A stretch of DNA of 64,000 nt from Acidimicrobiia bacterium UBA5794 (GTDB lineage Bacteria; Actinomycetota; Acidimicrobiia; Spongiisociales; UBA5794), in NCBI GenBank assembly GCA_002418265.1, contig DIDS01000007.1:15246-79245 (forward strand), given 5' to 3'. Within the stretch, counting starts at the first letter, position 1; every line of letters begins with the position of its first letter. The notes under the pieces were generated by a model. That model was not told the origin of the DNA. It worked only from the letters and a program-made list of their open reading frames with translations, and did not search any database. Both the position numbers and the translations under genes were made by a program. Shown piece after piece: positions 1-8,511 of the stretch.

Positions 1-15
1 TCGCTGCGCTCGGCG

Positions 16-39
16 CGTCCCCCCGCACGCGGGAGGACG
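16..39. repeat. GC-rich hairpin element, copy 1
   Basis: Imperfect inverted repeat of about 10 bp with C-run and G-run arms around a short loop. Its reverse complement closely matches the copy at 52252-52275, so the same element occurs in both orientations. It is followed by a short GACGTCAGAG stretch and then the heptamer array. The window edge cuts off whatever lies upstream. Confidence 0.6.
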
Positions 40-63
40 GGAAGAAGGGCGACGTCAGAGGCC

Positions 64-91
64 GGTCATCGGTCATCGGTCATCGGTCATC
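64..91. repeat. Heptamer array (GGTCATC)x4
   Basis: Four perfect head-to-tail copies of a 7-bp unit of the TCATCGG family. The array overlaps the 3' end of moaE: the moaE stop codon and its last residues (MTDDR) are read from the repeat. The same family recurs at 13734, 28458, 31234, 40979 and 43591. Confidence 0.9.
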
Positions 92-546
92 TGATGATGC
101 AGATCTTCTCTGACCCATTCGGCGCCGCCAGGCCAGTGTTCTTTTTTCCAGATCGGGACCGATCGCTTCAGTTCATCGATCACGAACTGACAGGCGGGAA
201 ACGCATCGTTTCGGTGTGCCGTCGACACCGCAACCATGACCGCTGGTTCACCGACGACAAGCGAGCCCGTCCGATGAACAGCGGCAATCCGCAGGATCGG
301 CCATTGTTCGAGGGCCTGGACAACCACCTCACCGATCTTGTCGATCACGACGCCCTCATATGCCTCATATTCGAGATGGGTAACACCCTCACGGCCGTGG
401 GAGTGGTCCCGAACGGTTCCGGAGAACAAGACCGTTGCACCCGCCGATCGATCGGCGACAAAGTCCAGGACTGCTGTCGCATCGATCGGTTCAGCGGTCA
501 CGTCAATATGGACGGACTCCTGCGAAGCTAGGTCTGACCGATTCAT
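73..546 (-). CDS. moaE: Molybdopterin synthase catalytic subunit MoaE
   Basis: 157 residues, normal MoaE length. MoaE is the large subunit of molybdopterin synthase, which with thiocarboxylated MoaD converts precursor Z to molybdopterin in the cytoplasm. The family signature is visible: GTVRDHS near residue 43 and K127-x6-K134 in the KRSVPIWKKE segment, matching the two catalytic lysines of the family. No moaD is next to it in the window. It is divergent from htrA with 12 bp between start codons. The C-terminal MTDDR is encoded by the heptamer array, which suggests the repeat replaced or extended the original end. Start ATG 546; the assignment is secure. Confidence 0.93.
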   Translation of the reverse strand: MNRSDLASQESVHIDVTAEPIDATAVLDFVADRSAGATVLFSGTVRDHSHGREGVTHLEYEAYEGVVIDKIGEVVVQALEQWPILRIAAVHRTGSLVVGEPAVMVAVSTAHRNDAFPACQFVIDELKRSVPIWKKEHWPGGAEWVREDLHHQMTDDR

Positions 547-558
547 ACACTCATCACA

Positions 559-1974
559 ATGGACAACGATACTCCGAATTCAGGGTCCGAAGAATCTCAG
601 GTTCCTTTCATGTCTGAGCGGAACCCCGAAGATCCGCCTGACGTTCAAATAGACATGAGCGACACAACACCAACCCGAGAACAGTCAGTATCACCTCGAC
701 CCGAGGCTTTCGACCCTCTCCTGCCACCACCTCCTCCACCCCCTCCTCCACCTGTGGCGGAAGACCATCCCACCATCGGTGCACCGGTGAATCCGATTGT
801 GCCGGTGTCTTCGCGTATTGCAGCCACACCTCCGCCGAAGAAGCGCAGCGGTCTCGCGTACATCGCGACCGGCGTTGCCGCAGCTGTTGTTGGCTCCCTG
901 CTCACCGTCGGCGTCTTGGGTACAACCGGCGCATTCAACACCGACCAATCTGCGCCCCCGACCACAACAACACCATCGACCGTTCTGAACCAGCCGGCCA
1001 CCGACACCGCGATCAGCGGCAGCCCAGCGTTTGTCGATCCGGCCGCAGTGGCGAAAACGGTGCTGCCCTCAGTTGTCACCGTGAACGTTTTCGCTGGCGA
1101 GCCCTCGTCAGCGCTTGAAGACCGCATTCCAACCGGATCAGGTTCGGGCGTTGTTTCATCCACAGACGGATACATCATCACCAACCACCACGTGATTGCA
1201 GGTGCATCGAGCTATACCGTCACCTTTGAGGATGGGCGGACCTATGAGGCGGAGTTGATCGGAAGCGATGCTCTCACCGATCTCGCCGTACTCCAGATCT
1301 CAGCCGAAGGCCTTACGCCTATCAGATTCGGAACGACTGACAACCTCGCCATCGGTGATCCGGCAATTGCCGTTGGTAATCCTCTCGGGCAGCAAGGTGG
1401 TTCATCAATCACGGTCGGCATCATCTCGGCCTTCGACCGTCGAGTCGATTTCGCAGACGGAACAACACTCTTCAACATGATCCAGACTGATGCAGCAATC
1501 AACAGCGGATCGTCCGGCGGAGCACTCGTCGATGCATCGGGAAACCTCATTGGAATCACAAGCGCAATCGGTGTCTCAAATGCCGGACCGGAGGGGATCG
1601 GTTACGCAATCCCGGTCGATCTCGTCCACCGGATCACATCCGAGATCATCGAAACCGGCGATGTTGAGCATCCGATCATTGGCGTCGAGATCGCGACCTA
1701 CTACGACGAGGCTGCCGACGGGGCAACCAAGCCCGATGGAGCGGTCATTGAAACCATCGAGCCAACCGGTTCGGCGGCCGGAGATGCCGGTATGGAGGTT
1801 GGGGACGTCGTCGTGGGAGTCGGAGATACCGAGATCAGCTCGCAATCAGACCTCATCAACGCGGTTCGACTCTATAGAGTTGGAGATGTGGCCACGTTCA
1901 CCGTTGTCAGAGACGGGGAAACGCTGCACTTCGACGTGACCATGAGGAAGCGGCCACCGGAGCTTCAGGGATAG
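559..1974 (+). CDS. htrA: HtrA/DegP-like membrane-anchored serine protease with PDZ domain
   Basis: 471 residues. Order: a disordered acidic N-terminus with a run of ten prolines near residues 57-66, one membrane segment at about 98-122, a Thr-rich linker, a trypsin-like S1C domain, and a C-terminal PDZ domain from about 375. Catalytic residues can be read as His211 (TNHHVI), Asp241 (LTDLAV) and Ser319 (GSSGGA). This is the usual actinobacterial HtrA layout with the protease outside the membrane, degrading or refolding damaged exported proteins. It starts 12 bp from divergent moaE. The downstream zincin begins 4 bp after its stop, so the two are probably co-transcribed. Internal ATGs at residues 18 and 33 are alternative starts. 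Confidence 0.92.
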   Translation: MDNDTPNSGSEESQVPFMSERNPEDPPDVQIDMSDTTPTREQSVSPRPEAFDPLLPPPPPPPPPPVAEDHPTIGAPVNPIVPVSSRIAATPPPKKRSGLAYIATGVAAAVVGSLLTVGVLGTTGAFNTDQSAPPTTTTPSTVLNQPATDTAISGSPAFVDPAAVAKTVLPSVVTVNVFAGEPSSALEDRIPTGSGSGVVSSTDGYIITNHHVIAGASSYTVTFEDGRTYEAELIGSDALTDLAVLQISAEGLTPIRFGTTDNLAIGDPAIAVGNPLGQQGGSSITVGIISAFDRRVDFADGTTLFNMIQTDAAINSGSSGGALVDASGNLIGITSAIGVSNAGPEGIGYAIPVDLVHRITSEIIETGDVEHPIIGVEIATYYDEAADGATKPDGAVIETIEPTGSAAGDAGMEVGDVVVGVGDTEISSQSDLINAVRLYRVGDVATFTVVRDGETLHFDVTMRKRPPELQG

Positions 1975-1978
1975 TTAT

Positions 1979-3142
1979 ATGTACGGCATGGAAGATGAAG
2001 GCCTTTTTGAACAGCTGTTCAAGTTGCTGCAATCCTCCGGCCCCGTGAATTGGAATCTCGCTCGCGAGGTGACGAAGAGTCTTGCAGGACCATCCCAACC
2101 GATCGACCCGGCGGTCGCCGAGGAATACCGGGAACTCGCACATGTGGCCGAAGTTCGTATCTCAGCGGTGACCGCGCTTCCGTCCCCAGCCAGCGGCGAA
2201 CTCAACCCAACCGATCGAGCAACCTGGGCGGCCGAGAACCAGCAGTCGTTCAGAATCCTGGTCGAACCGCTCAGCGAGAAGCTCTCATCGTTGACTGATT
2301 CCGATCAACTCCCCGGCATGCCAGACCTCGGAGCGATGGGTTCGATGAGTTCGATGCTCGCTCCCCTCGGTCCTGCCCTTCTCGGAGTCCAAGCGGGAAC
2401 CATGGTCGGATTCATGGCACACCGTGCCCTCGGACAGTTCGACACCGGTATACCTGCCATGGATCACGACCGCGCGTACGTCATCGTCCCGAACCTCGAC
2501 GACTTCGCAATCGATCACGGCGTTGACCACCGACAGGTTCGACTGTGGGGTGCTCTCCACGAGGTTGCCTTCCATCGCATCATGGCGGTCGAATGGCTCC
2601 GTGGTCGGTTTGTCACACTCGTTCAGGCGTTCTACGACACCGTTGAACTGGATATGTCCGACCTGATGGGAAAGCTCTCTGCCATGAATGACCCAGCCGA
2701 AATGCAGCGCATGTTCGGAGCGGAGGAAGACGGCGCGGGCCTTCTCAGGGCTTCATCAGATCCGGTGAAGCTCGCGGAGATCCAGGCGTTCACCGCGTTT
2801 GTCGAGGGTTATGCCGATCGCGTCGTGAGACTCGCCGGAGCAGAACTCCTACCGGGCATCGATCGTATCGAAGAGGCGTTCAACCGCAGACGCACCGAGC
2901 CGAACAAGGCCGAGCAGTTCCTCCAGGACTTCGCTGGACTCGAACTCGAGCGTTGGCGTGCCAAGGATGCCACGCACTTCTGCAACGAGGTCGTCGAACG
3001 TTGGGGCGAAGACAGCCTTGCAAGGGTCTGGGAAGACCCCGTCAACATGCCATCGATTGACGAGTTGTCCGATCCGATCGGATGGAACGCCCGAGTTCTC
3101 CTCGATGACTCTGCTTTCGGAGGCGAAGCCACCCAGCAGTAG
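1979..3142 (+). CDS. DUF2342-family putative zinc-dependent hydrolase
   Basis: 387 residues. It resembles the actinobacterial DUF2342 zincin-like family, often described as an F420-associated or putative hydrolase. A HEVAFH motif (HExxxH spacing) lies at residues 194-199, followed by EWLRGRF, the family's usual arrangement. The N-terminal half contains a Met/Gly/Leu-rich segment (residues 108-145) that may touch the membrane. No substrate is known for the family. It follows htrA by 4 bp, which suggests a role in the same envelope or proteostasis unit, but that is inference. A second ATG at 1988 is an equally possible start. Confidence 0.8.
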   Translation: MYGMEDEGLFEQLFKLLQSSGPVNWNLAREVTKSLAGPSQPIDPAVAEEYRELAHVAEVRISAVTALPSPASGELNPTDRATWAAENQQSFRILVEPLSEKLSSLTDSDQLPGMPDLGAMGSMSSMLAPLGPALLGVQAGTMVGFMAHRALGQFDTGIPAMDHDRAYVIVPNLDDFAIDHGVDHRQVRLWGALHEVAFHRIMAVEWLRGRFVTLVQAFYDTVELDMSDLMGKLSAMNDPAEMQRMFGAEEDGAGLLRASSDPVKLAEIQAFTAFVEGYADRVVRLAGAELLPGIDRIEEAFNRRRTEPNKAEQFLQDFAGLELERWRAKDATHFCNEVVERWGEDSLARVWEDPVNMPSIDELSDPIGWNARVLLDDSAFGGEATQQ

Positions 3143-3186
3143 CAGACTCGCGGGAATCCTGAGCGCACACCTGACACTAGGGTTTC

Positions 3187-3208
3187 GCTTGCGAATTGTT
3201 GCGCAAGC
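3187..3208. promoter_or_regulatory. Hairpin in the leader of the Na/Pi cotransporter
   Basis: Perfect 7-bp inverted repeat GCTTGCG / CGCAAGC with an 8-nt AT-rich loop, ending 20 bp before the transporter start. There is no T-run after it, so it is not a typical terminator. It could be an operator or an mRNA leader structure. Confidence 0.35.
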
Positions 3209-3228
3209 AGATTGGCTTCTGACACACG

Positions 3229-4407
3229 ATGACAGACGATCCAGCAGGCACGCCTGACCCGATCGAGCCGGTCGAATCTCCCATTGTCGCGGGCCCCACC
3301 TCGGTGACTCCTCCCTGGCTCAGGACCACACTCGTCATAGCTCTGCTGTACCTGTTCCTTGTCGGTGTCAAGCTGCTCGAGACGGGCGTCAAAGGCCTCG
3401 GTGAAGACTCAGCGGGGGGACTCTTCGATGGCATCACCAACCCGCTCGCCGCCCTTTTCGTTGGCATACTGGCAACCGTCCTCGTCCAGTCCTCGTCCGT
3501 CACCACCGCAACAATCGTTGCACTCGTCGGTGCCGGTCAGCTTCCGATCGAGGTTGCCGTACCCATGGTGATGGGTGCGAACATCGGCACGACCGTCACG
3601 AACATCATCGTTGCTCTTGCCCACGCACGACGAACCGACGAATTCCGCAGAGCGTTCTCCGCGGCAACGATGCACGACTTCTTCAACGTGATCACCGTCG
3701 CGATCCTCTTACCGATCGAACTTGTCTTCCACCCCCTTCAGAACACCGCGGCTTGGCTTGCCGGCCTCCTCCCTGGCGGTACCGATGCAAGCTTTGATTC
3801 GCCAATAAAGGGGATCGTCCAGTGGGGTGCCACCAAGATCGCTGGTGTCGTCGAGCTCATTTTCACCAGCAACACCTCGCTTGCCATTGCCCTGATCGTC
3901 GTGGGGATCGTGATCATCTTCGTGTGTCTGACCTACATCACGAAGAACATGAAGACTCTCATCGCCAACAGGATCGAGCGATCGGTCAACGCAGCACTTG
4001 AGAGGTCCAGCTTGGTAGGGATGGGTGTCGGTGTCGTCGTGACCATTGCCGTTCAGTCATCGAGCATCACGACCTCGATCATCGTGCCGCTCGTGGCGTC
4101 GGGCCTCCTGCTTGTCAGGAACGCGTATCCCATCACACTCGGTGCCAACGTTGGCACCACCATCACCGCGTTCATCGCGGCCCTTGCCGCCGATTCGAAC
4201 GACGCCATGACGATCGCGCTCGTCCATCTCCTGTTCAATGTTTTTGGCATCTTGATCATCTATCCGATCCGGAAATTCCGCTACATACCCGTGATCCTCG
4301 CCGAAAAGCTGGCGGAGGTCGCAGCAAGAAGAAAGTGGATCGCAATTGCATACACACTCATTGCGTTTGTTCTTATCCCGATTGTGGGTATTTTGGTGCT
4401 CAGCTAG
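3229..4407 (+). CDS. Na+/Pi cotransporter family protein (PF02690 type)
   Basis: 392 residues, strongly hydrophobic with about 8-9 membrane segments. The two inverted halves each carry the family QSSS motif, at residues 87-90 and 276-279, followed by a GAN(I/V)GTT motif in each half. These repeats form the sodium/phosphate path in the SLC34/NptA family. Many bacterial members carry a C-terminal PhoU-like domain. Here the protein stops without it, and a free PhoU gene follows 11 bp later, so the pair works as a split version. The likely role is sodium-coupled phosphate movement across the cytoplasmic membrane. Confidence 0.88.
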   Translation: MTDDPAGTPDPIEPVESPIVAGPTSVTPPWLRTTLVIALLYLFLVGVKLLETGVKGLGEDSAGGLFDGITNPLAALFVGILATVLVQSSSVTTATIVALVGAGQLPIEVAVPMVMGANIGTTVTNIIVALAHARRTDEFRRAFSAATMHDFFNVITVAILLPIELVFHPLQNTAAWLAGLLPGGTDASFDSPIKGIVQWGATKIAGVVELIFTSNTSLAIALIVVGIVIIFVCLTYITKNMKTLIANRIERSVNAALERSSLVGMGVGVVVTIAVQSSSITTSIIVPLVASGLLLVRNAYPITLGANVGTTITAFIAALAADSNDAMTIALVHLLFNVFGILIIYPIRKFRYIPVILAEKLAEVAARRKWIAIAYTLIAFVLIPIVGILVLS

Positions 4408-4418
4408 CAGGGGTTCTC

Positions 4419-5087
4419 ATGGTTCTTGATTTCTTCAGAAGCAACCGCCAGTCCGGGCTCGACGAGGTTCAAGAAATCCTGGTCAGGATGCTCGAGGACG
4501 GTCATGACGTGTTCGTCACGGCGTGCAATGCCCTCTTCGGGGGCGGAAAATCGAAGGAGACGAAGCGAGAAGTCAGGTCGACCGACAAGGAGATCAATCA
4601 GGCACAGCGTGACGTCCGGCGCCACCTGATGGTTCACGCCGCGGTCAACAATGCCGATCTACCACTCGTCCTCCAGTACGCATCGATCGTCAAGGACGCA
4701 GAACGAGTCGGTGATTATGCAAAGAACATCTATGACCTCGTCAAGTACGGAGCCAACTTCGACGAGGCTGATGACCGCGAAAACCTCGAGACCTACCGCG
4801 ACGCCGTAGCTCAGCTGATTCTCGACGCCGCAACAGCGTTCGCGGAAAAGGACGCCGAAAAAGCCCAGCACCTCATCGGCAAGGCCGACGGATTCCTCAG
4901 TGGCTATGACGATCGGATCCAGGAGTCCTACAACTCCGATGGGCCAGCCTCCTATGCCGTCGCTCGCGCCCTCTACTTCCGGTTTCTGAAGCGGACGACG
5001 GCACACGTGATGAATGTACTCACATCCCTCGTCCAACCCCTTGATCGTCTCGATCACTACGACGAAGCGCCGGAGGATCGAATCTGA
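4419..5087 (+). CDS. phoU: PhoU-domain regulatory protein
   Basis: 222 residues from ATG 4419. An in-frame open stretch begins at 4335 inside the transporter, but ATG 4419 has AGGGG just upstream and gives the expected start. The protein is mostly helical with the charged, regularly spaced acidic residues of PhoU three-helix bundles (for example SIVKDAERVGDYAKNIYD near residue 88). It is shorter and more divergent than Pst-associated PhoU. Being 11 bp behind the Na/Pi transporter, it probably regulates that transporter rather than a Pst system, and no pst genes are nearby. Confidence 0.8.
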   Translation: MVLDFFRSNRQSGLDEVQEILVRMLEDGHDVFVTACNALFGGGKSKETKREVRSTDKEINQAQRDVRRHLMVHAAVNNADLPLVLQYASIVKDAERVGDYAKNIYDLVKYGANFDEADDRENLETYRDAVAQLILDAATAFAEKDAEKAQHLIGKADGFLSGYDDRIQESYNSDGPASYAVARALYFRFLKRTTAHVMNVLTSLVQPLDRLDHYDEAPEDRI

Positions 5088-5113
5088 GTGAAGGTCGCGA
5101 TTAGGCTGCATGG

Positions 5114-6349
5114 ATGGACTTCTCGCACTCCCAACGCTCCCTTGACTATCAGAATCGGCTCGTCGCTTTCATGGATGAGCATGTGTATCCCGCGGAAGCT
5201 GCGATCCATGCAAGGAGTGAATGGGGTCAGGATCCTGTTGAGGCGCCGCCCGAAATGGCTGGGCTCAAGGCGGAGGCAAAGCGTCAGGGCCTGTGGAATC
5301 TGTTTCTCCCCGACGAGGACTACGGAGCTGGGCTGTCCAACACCGAATACGCACCTCTTGCCGAGATCATGGGTCGGGCCATCGAACTTGCACCGGAAGC
5401 GACCAACTGTGCAGCACCCGATACGGGCAACATGGAGGTGCTTCACCTCTTCGGGACACCGGCGCAGAAGCAGGAGTGGCTCGTCCCACTCCTCGAGGGT
5501 GAGATTCGATCGAACTTCGGGATGACCGAACCGGCGGTCGCATCCTCGGACCCACGCAACCTCGAAGCCACAATCACACCAGACGGCGACGACTACGTCG
5601 TGCACGGTCGCAAGTGGTTCTCGACGGGTGCGGTATCGCGAGATTCGAAGGTCGCGATCGTGATGGGGGTCACCAACCCCGATGCCCCACCAAAACAACG
5701 TTATTCGATGATCCTCGTTCCGACCGCGGCAGAGGGAGTGAGGATCGTGCGAGACCTCCCTGTTTATGGCTATCGCCACCGCGGTGGACACGCCGAGGTC
5801 GACTACGACCACGTGAGGGTTCCCGCATCGAACCTCATAGCGGGACCGGGCGACGGATACATGATTGCTCAGGCCAGGCTCGGACCGGGACGCATCCACC
5901 ACTGCATGCGTGCAATCGGTCAAGCAGAACGTGCCCTCGGAATGATGGTCGAACGAGCCAAATCAAGGGTGGCGTTCGGGAAACGGATCGCGGACCAGGG
6001 CGTCGTCCAGGACTGGATCGCCGAGTCTCGACTTCGTATCGATCAGGCCCGACTTCTTGTCATGCGGGCAGCGTGGCTGATCGACACGGAGGGCAATCGG
6101 GCGGCTCGAACCGAGGTGTCCGCCATCAAGGTGGTGGCACCCAATGCCGCGTTGTGGGTCATCGACAAGGCGATACAAGTCCACGGTGGGATGGGCGTAA
6201 CGGACGATACGCCGCTGGCGTCGATGTGGGCGAACATGCGAACGCTCCGCCTCGCTGACGGTCCCGACGAGGTCCACAAGATGGTCGTTGCCCGCCGCGA
6301 AATCGGTTCCCAACACGTCCCCCCTTCAGGGGGGACGGATCCGATGTAG
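5114..6349 (+). CDS. Acyl-CoA dehydrogenase family protein
   Basis: 411 residues, normal family length. It has an N-terminal helical domain, a middle beta domain (FGMTEPAVASSDPRN near 135, HGRKWFSTGA near 164) and a C-terminal helical domain ending in the flavin-proximal QVHGGMGVTDDTPLA segment near 355. It should be an FAD enzyme that makes the alpha-beta double bond in an acyl-CoA, closest in feel to the ACAD10/11-like group. Substrate is not readable. It starts 26 bp after phoU but need not be functionally linked. The last dozen residues (HVPPSGGTDPM) are encoded by the GC-rich hairpin element and the stop codon lies in the loop of its second hairpin. Confidence 0.88.
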   Translation: MDFSHSQRSLDYQNRLVAFMDEHVYPAEAAIHARSEWGQDPVEAPPEMAGLKAEAKRQGLWNLFLPDEDYGAGLSNTEYAPLAEIMGRAIELAPEATNCAAPDTGNMEVLHLFGTPAQKQEWLVPLLEGEIRSNFGMTEPAVASSDPRNLEATITPDGDDYVVHGRKWFSTGAVSRDSKVAIVMGVTNPDAPPKQRYSMILVPTAAEGVRIVRDLPVYGYRHRGGHAEVDYDHVRVPASNLIAGPGDGYMIAQARLGPGRIHHCMRAIGQAERALGMMVERAKSRVAFGKRIADQGVVQDWIAESRLRIDQARLLVMRAAWLIDTEGNRAARTEVSAIKVVAPNAALWVIDKAIQVHGGMGVTDDTPLASMWANMRTLRLADGPDEVHKMVVARREIGSQHVPPSGGTDPM

Positions 6350-6363
6350 TCGGATCAGGGGGG
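6316..6363. repeat. GC-rich double-hairpin element, copy 2
   Basis: Hairpin 1 is CGTCCCCCC/GGGGGGACG (6316-6337). Hairpin 2 has a perfect 7-bp stem GATCCGA/TCGGATC (6338-6356) with loop TGTAG. A run AGGGGGG follows at 6357-6363. The copy at 52252 has the same order, but hairpin 2 has a different, still perfectly paired stem. It overlaps the end of the acyl-CoA dehydrogenase gene and lies between convergent genes, so it may also end transcription. Confidence 0.75.
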
Positions 6364-6408
6364 CGCGCGAGCCCGCGAGCCCCGTCCTCCAGTCGTCAGA
6401 TATCCGAC

Positions 6409-7347
6409 CTACCCGAACAGTTTCTCCCACAATTGGGTGAACACCGAGGGGGCGCTTGGGGCGGGAAGTTCGGCAAGCACCTCGGCGGCATGGTCTGGTG
6501 GGAGATCCCCAACGATCACATAGTGAGTTTCCCCAGCCCTCCAGTGGATACGAACATCCGATGGCGTCGGCGCAAGTTCATACCTACCGCTCGCTGTAAC
6601 CAATGTTCTTGCCTCTTCGAAACCGGTCACATCGGTTGCTCGCGAGAGCACAAACAGTGAGAAGGTGAACAGTCCATCACCGTAGAACCCCTGCTCAGAT
6701 CCGCCAGGTGCAGGAAAGATGTCAATCAGTTGGTAACCGGCAACGGACGACGGTAGGAGGCTCGACTCGAGTGGCATGACCACCTCATACTCGATTCCGT
6801 TCTGGTCGATGGGTGCGGCATACGTGCGGTAAGCCTTGAAGTTCTGGAGGCTCGACCGACGAAACACCTCCCCCGTGTCGGTCAGGATCTCGGTGATGAG
6901 GGGTGCACCGGTTCGCCGGTCAACAAGAAAATTGGCACGAACGATGTCGCCCTCCATCACCTCGACGATCTGGCAGTCTCTCCGCATGTGGCTGACGTCT
7001 GTGACCGAACCGACCGTGTATCGACCTGTCTCGATCGGCTTCGACGGTGAAAAGAACGCCACGCCCTGTGGTTCGTCACTGACAACCACTGACCGGCCGT
7101 TTCCGACAATTGACCAAACCGAATCGACCCGAACCATCTCCATGCCAGATGAATGCTCCACAAATTCGGAAGACACCCTTGTGTCCCCATTCCACATGGA
7201 CACCACGAGCCGATTGGCGGTATAGGTGGACTGCTGGACCCGATGGAGGAGGTCGGTGACATCGCTCGCGGCAGCCGTCGTAGCGAACAGACTGACGGAA
7301 AGCACCACTGTGCCTGCAACAGTTCCGACCCTGCGTGCAACGATCAT
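6409..7347 (-). CDS. rseB: RseB/MucB-like exported regulator of sigma factor activity
   Basis: 312 residues. An N-terminal signal peptide is clear (Arg-rich start, hydrophobic core, TTAAAS near 24-28). The rest fits RseB: a LolA-like N-terminal domain, then the smaller C-terminal domain with YGDGLFTFSLFV near 222 and VIVGDLPPDHAAEVL near 278. In proteobacteria RseB sits outside the membrane, binds the anti-sigma factor and responds to lipoprotein or LPS signals. Its start overlaps the anti-sigma stop (ATGA), so it is the third gene of a sigma - anti-sigma - RseB unit. Which ligand it senses in this organism is open. Confidence 0.85.
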   Translation of the reverse strand: MIVARRVGTVAGTVVLSVSLFATTAAASDVTDLLHRVQQSTYTANRLVVSMWNGDTRVSSEFVEHSSGMEMVRVDSVWSIVGNGRSVVVSDEPQGVAFFSPSKPIETGRYTVGSVTDVSHMRRDCQIVEVMEGDIVRANFLVDRRTGAPLITEILTDTGEVFRRSSLQNFKAYRTYAAPIDQNGIEYEVVMPLESSLLPSSVAGYQLIDIFPAPGGSEQGFYGDGLFTFSLFVLSRATDVTGFEEARTLVTASGRYELAPTPSDVRIHWRAGETHYVIVGDLPPDHAAEVLAELPAPSAPSVFTQLWEKLFG

Positions 7348-7946
7348 GGCGTGTTGACCGACAAGGCGGTTGGAACGAACGCAGCGGATGCGCGGGCGGT
7401 GTGGCGTGATTCGAGATCGATGATCGATACTGCCGAGGGTTGGTGCGAGTCGCCAAGCGGCGTCACAGCAAATACAAGGGTCACCGCTACTGCCCCAACG
7501 GCCAACGCTGCTGCGGTGCGCAGACCGCGTCGGGTCTTCTTCTCCTCAATCTTCGGGGCGAGGAAGATCGGAGGTTCGACACCGGGAAGGGCTCGAACCG
7601 CCGTGCGCGACCGATCAAGTTCAGCGAGCTCCCTGCGGCAGTCGGGGCACGAGTCGAGGTGGGTCGTAACGATTGGCATCTCGACCGTGATGAGCTCACC
7701 ATCGAGATATGCAGAGAGCTGCTCACCGAGATGCCCACCCGGGAGCAGGGCAAGGGGCATGTGCAAGACCGGGAGTGTGCGCAGCTCGCTGCGGATCTCC
7801 TTGAGGGAACGAAACTCGGCGATCACATCGAGATCGGACTCGAGAGCCTCGACGACCTCGTCGAGTTCGGTGGGTGTGAGTTCTCCGTCGAGATAACAGG
7901 ACAGCAGCATCGAGATGTGCTCGCGGTCCGGGGTCATACTGGCCAT
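7344..7946 (-). CDS. Membrane anti-sigma factor with duplicated zinc-finger-like module
   Basis: 200 residues. Two copies of an anti-sigma N-terminal module are visible, each centred on YLDGEL (residues 18-23 and 80-85). The second keeps the zinc motif H96-x3-C100-x2-C103. The first has lost all three ligands and reads as a degenerate copy. One membrane segment lies at about 143-163, followed by an external tail of about 35 residues that could meet RseB. The gene overlaps the sigma gene by 13 bp and the rseB start by 4 bp, so the three are translationally coupled. It should hold the ECF sigma factor at the membrane. Confidence 0.85.
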   Translation of the reverse strand: MASMTPDREHISMLLSCYLDGELTPTELDEVVEALESDLDVIAEFRSLKEIRSELRTLPVLHMPLALLPGGHLGEQLSAYLDGELITVEMPIVTTHLDSCPDCRRELAELDRSRTAVRALPGVEPPIFLAPKIEEKKTRRGLRTAAALAVGAVAVTLVFAVTPLGDSHQPSAVSIIDLESRHTARASAAFVPTALSVNTP

Positions 7947-8452
7947 GTCAGCAACCCCCTCAGCATCGATCGTCCGCGGTGGATACGGGACCGAACCGTT
8001 CCCACAGGGATGTCGACCGCGTCCGCGATCTCGTCGTAGGTCAGTCCGACCACGTCACACAACACGACTGCCTCGCGAAATTCGTAGGGCAGCTTCAGCA
8101 GTGCACTTTGTACGTCGTCCGAGAGCCGGACCGAGGCCAATACTTCATCAGGAGATGGACTGGAGCCGAGCGTGGAGTAGTCACCGTCCGGGAGGGGTTG
8201 GGTGGGGCGTCGCTTCTTCTTGCGAACACCGTCAAGGAAGGCGTTGCGAGTGATGCGCCACAGCCAACCGTCAAACGACCCGGGGGTGTACGACGAGAGC
8301 CCCTTGCGGACGCGCAGGAGTACTTCCTGAACAAGATCTGCTGCATCGTCAGGATTCCCCGTGAGTCGATACGCAAACGTGTAGATCTTTCGACCGTACC
8401 GCTGAGCAACATCTTCCCACGACAACGTTGGATTGTCGGCCATGGTCCCCAT
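7934..8452 (-). CDS. ECF-type RNA polymerase sigma factor (SigE-like)
   Basis: 172 residues, normal ECF size. The sigma-2 region contains the DAADLVQEVLLRV helix and a W-R-I-T-RNAFLD stretch. The sigma-4 region contains LPYEFREAVVLCDVVGLTYDEIADAVDIPVGTVRSRIHRGR, a standard helix-turn-helix. It is followed immediately by its anti-sigma factor and an RseB homologue, and preceded by tatA 59 bp upstream. This resembles the mycobacterial sigE-rseA-htrA-tatB neighbourhood, which supports an envelope-stress role. The start could also be the ATG three codons in (8443). Confidence 0.9.
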   Translation of the reverse strand: MGTMADNPTLSWEDVAQRYGRKIYTFAYRLTGNPDDAADLVQEVLLRVRKGLSSYTPGSFDGWLWRITRNAFLDGVRKKKRRPTQPLPDGDYSTLGSSPSPDEVLASVRLSDDVQSALLKLPYEFREAVVLCDVVGLTYDEIADAVDIPVGTVRSRIHRGRSMLRGLLTWPV

Positions 8453-8511
8453 TCACAAGACACAACGTCAAAGACGTCAACAGGGTTCCTGAAACCGTCC
8501 GAGAGGACCGA

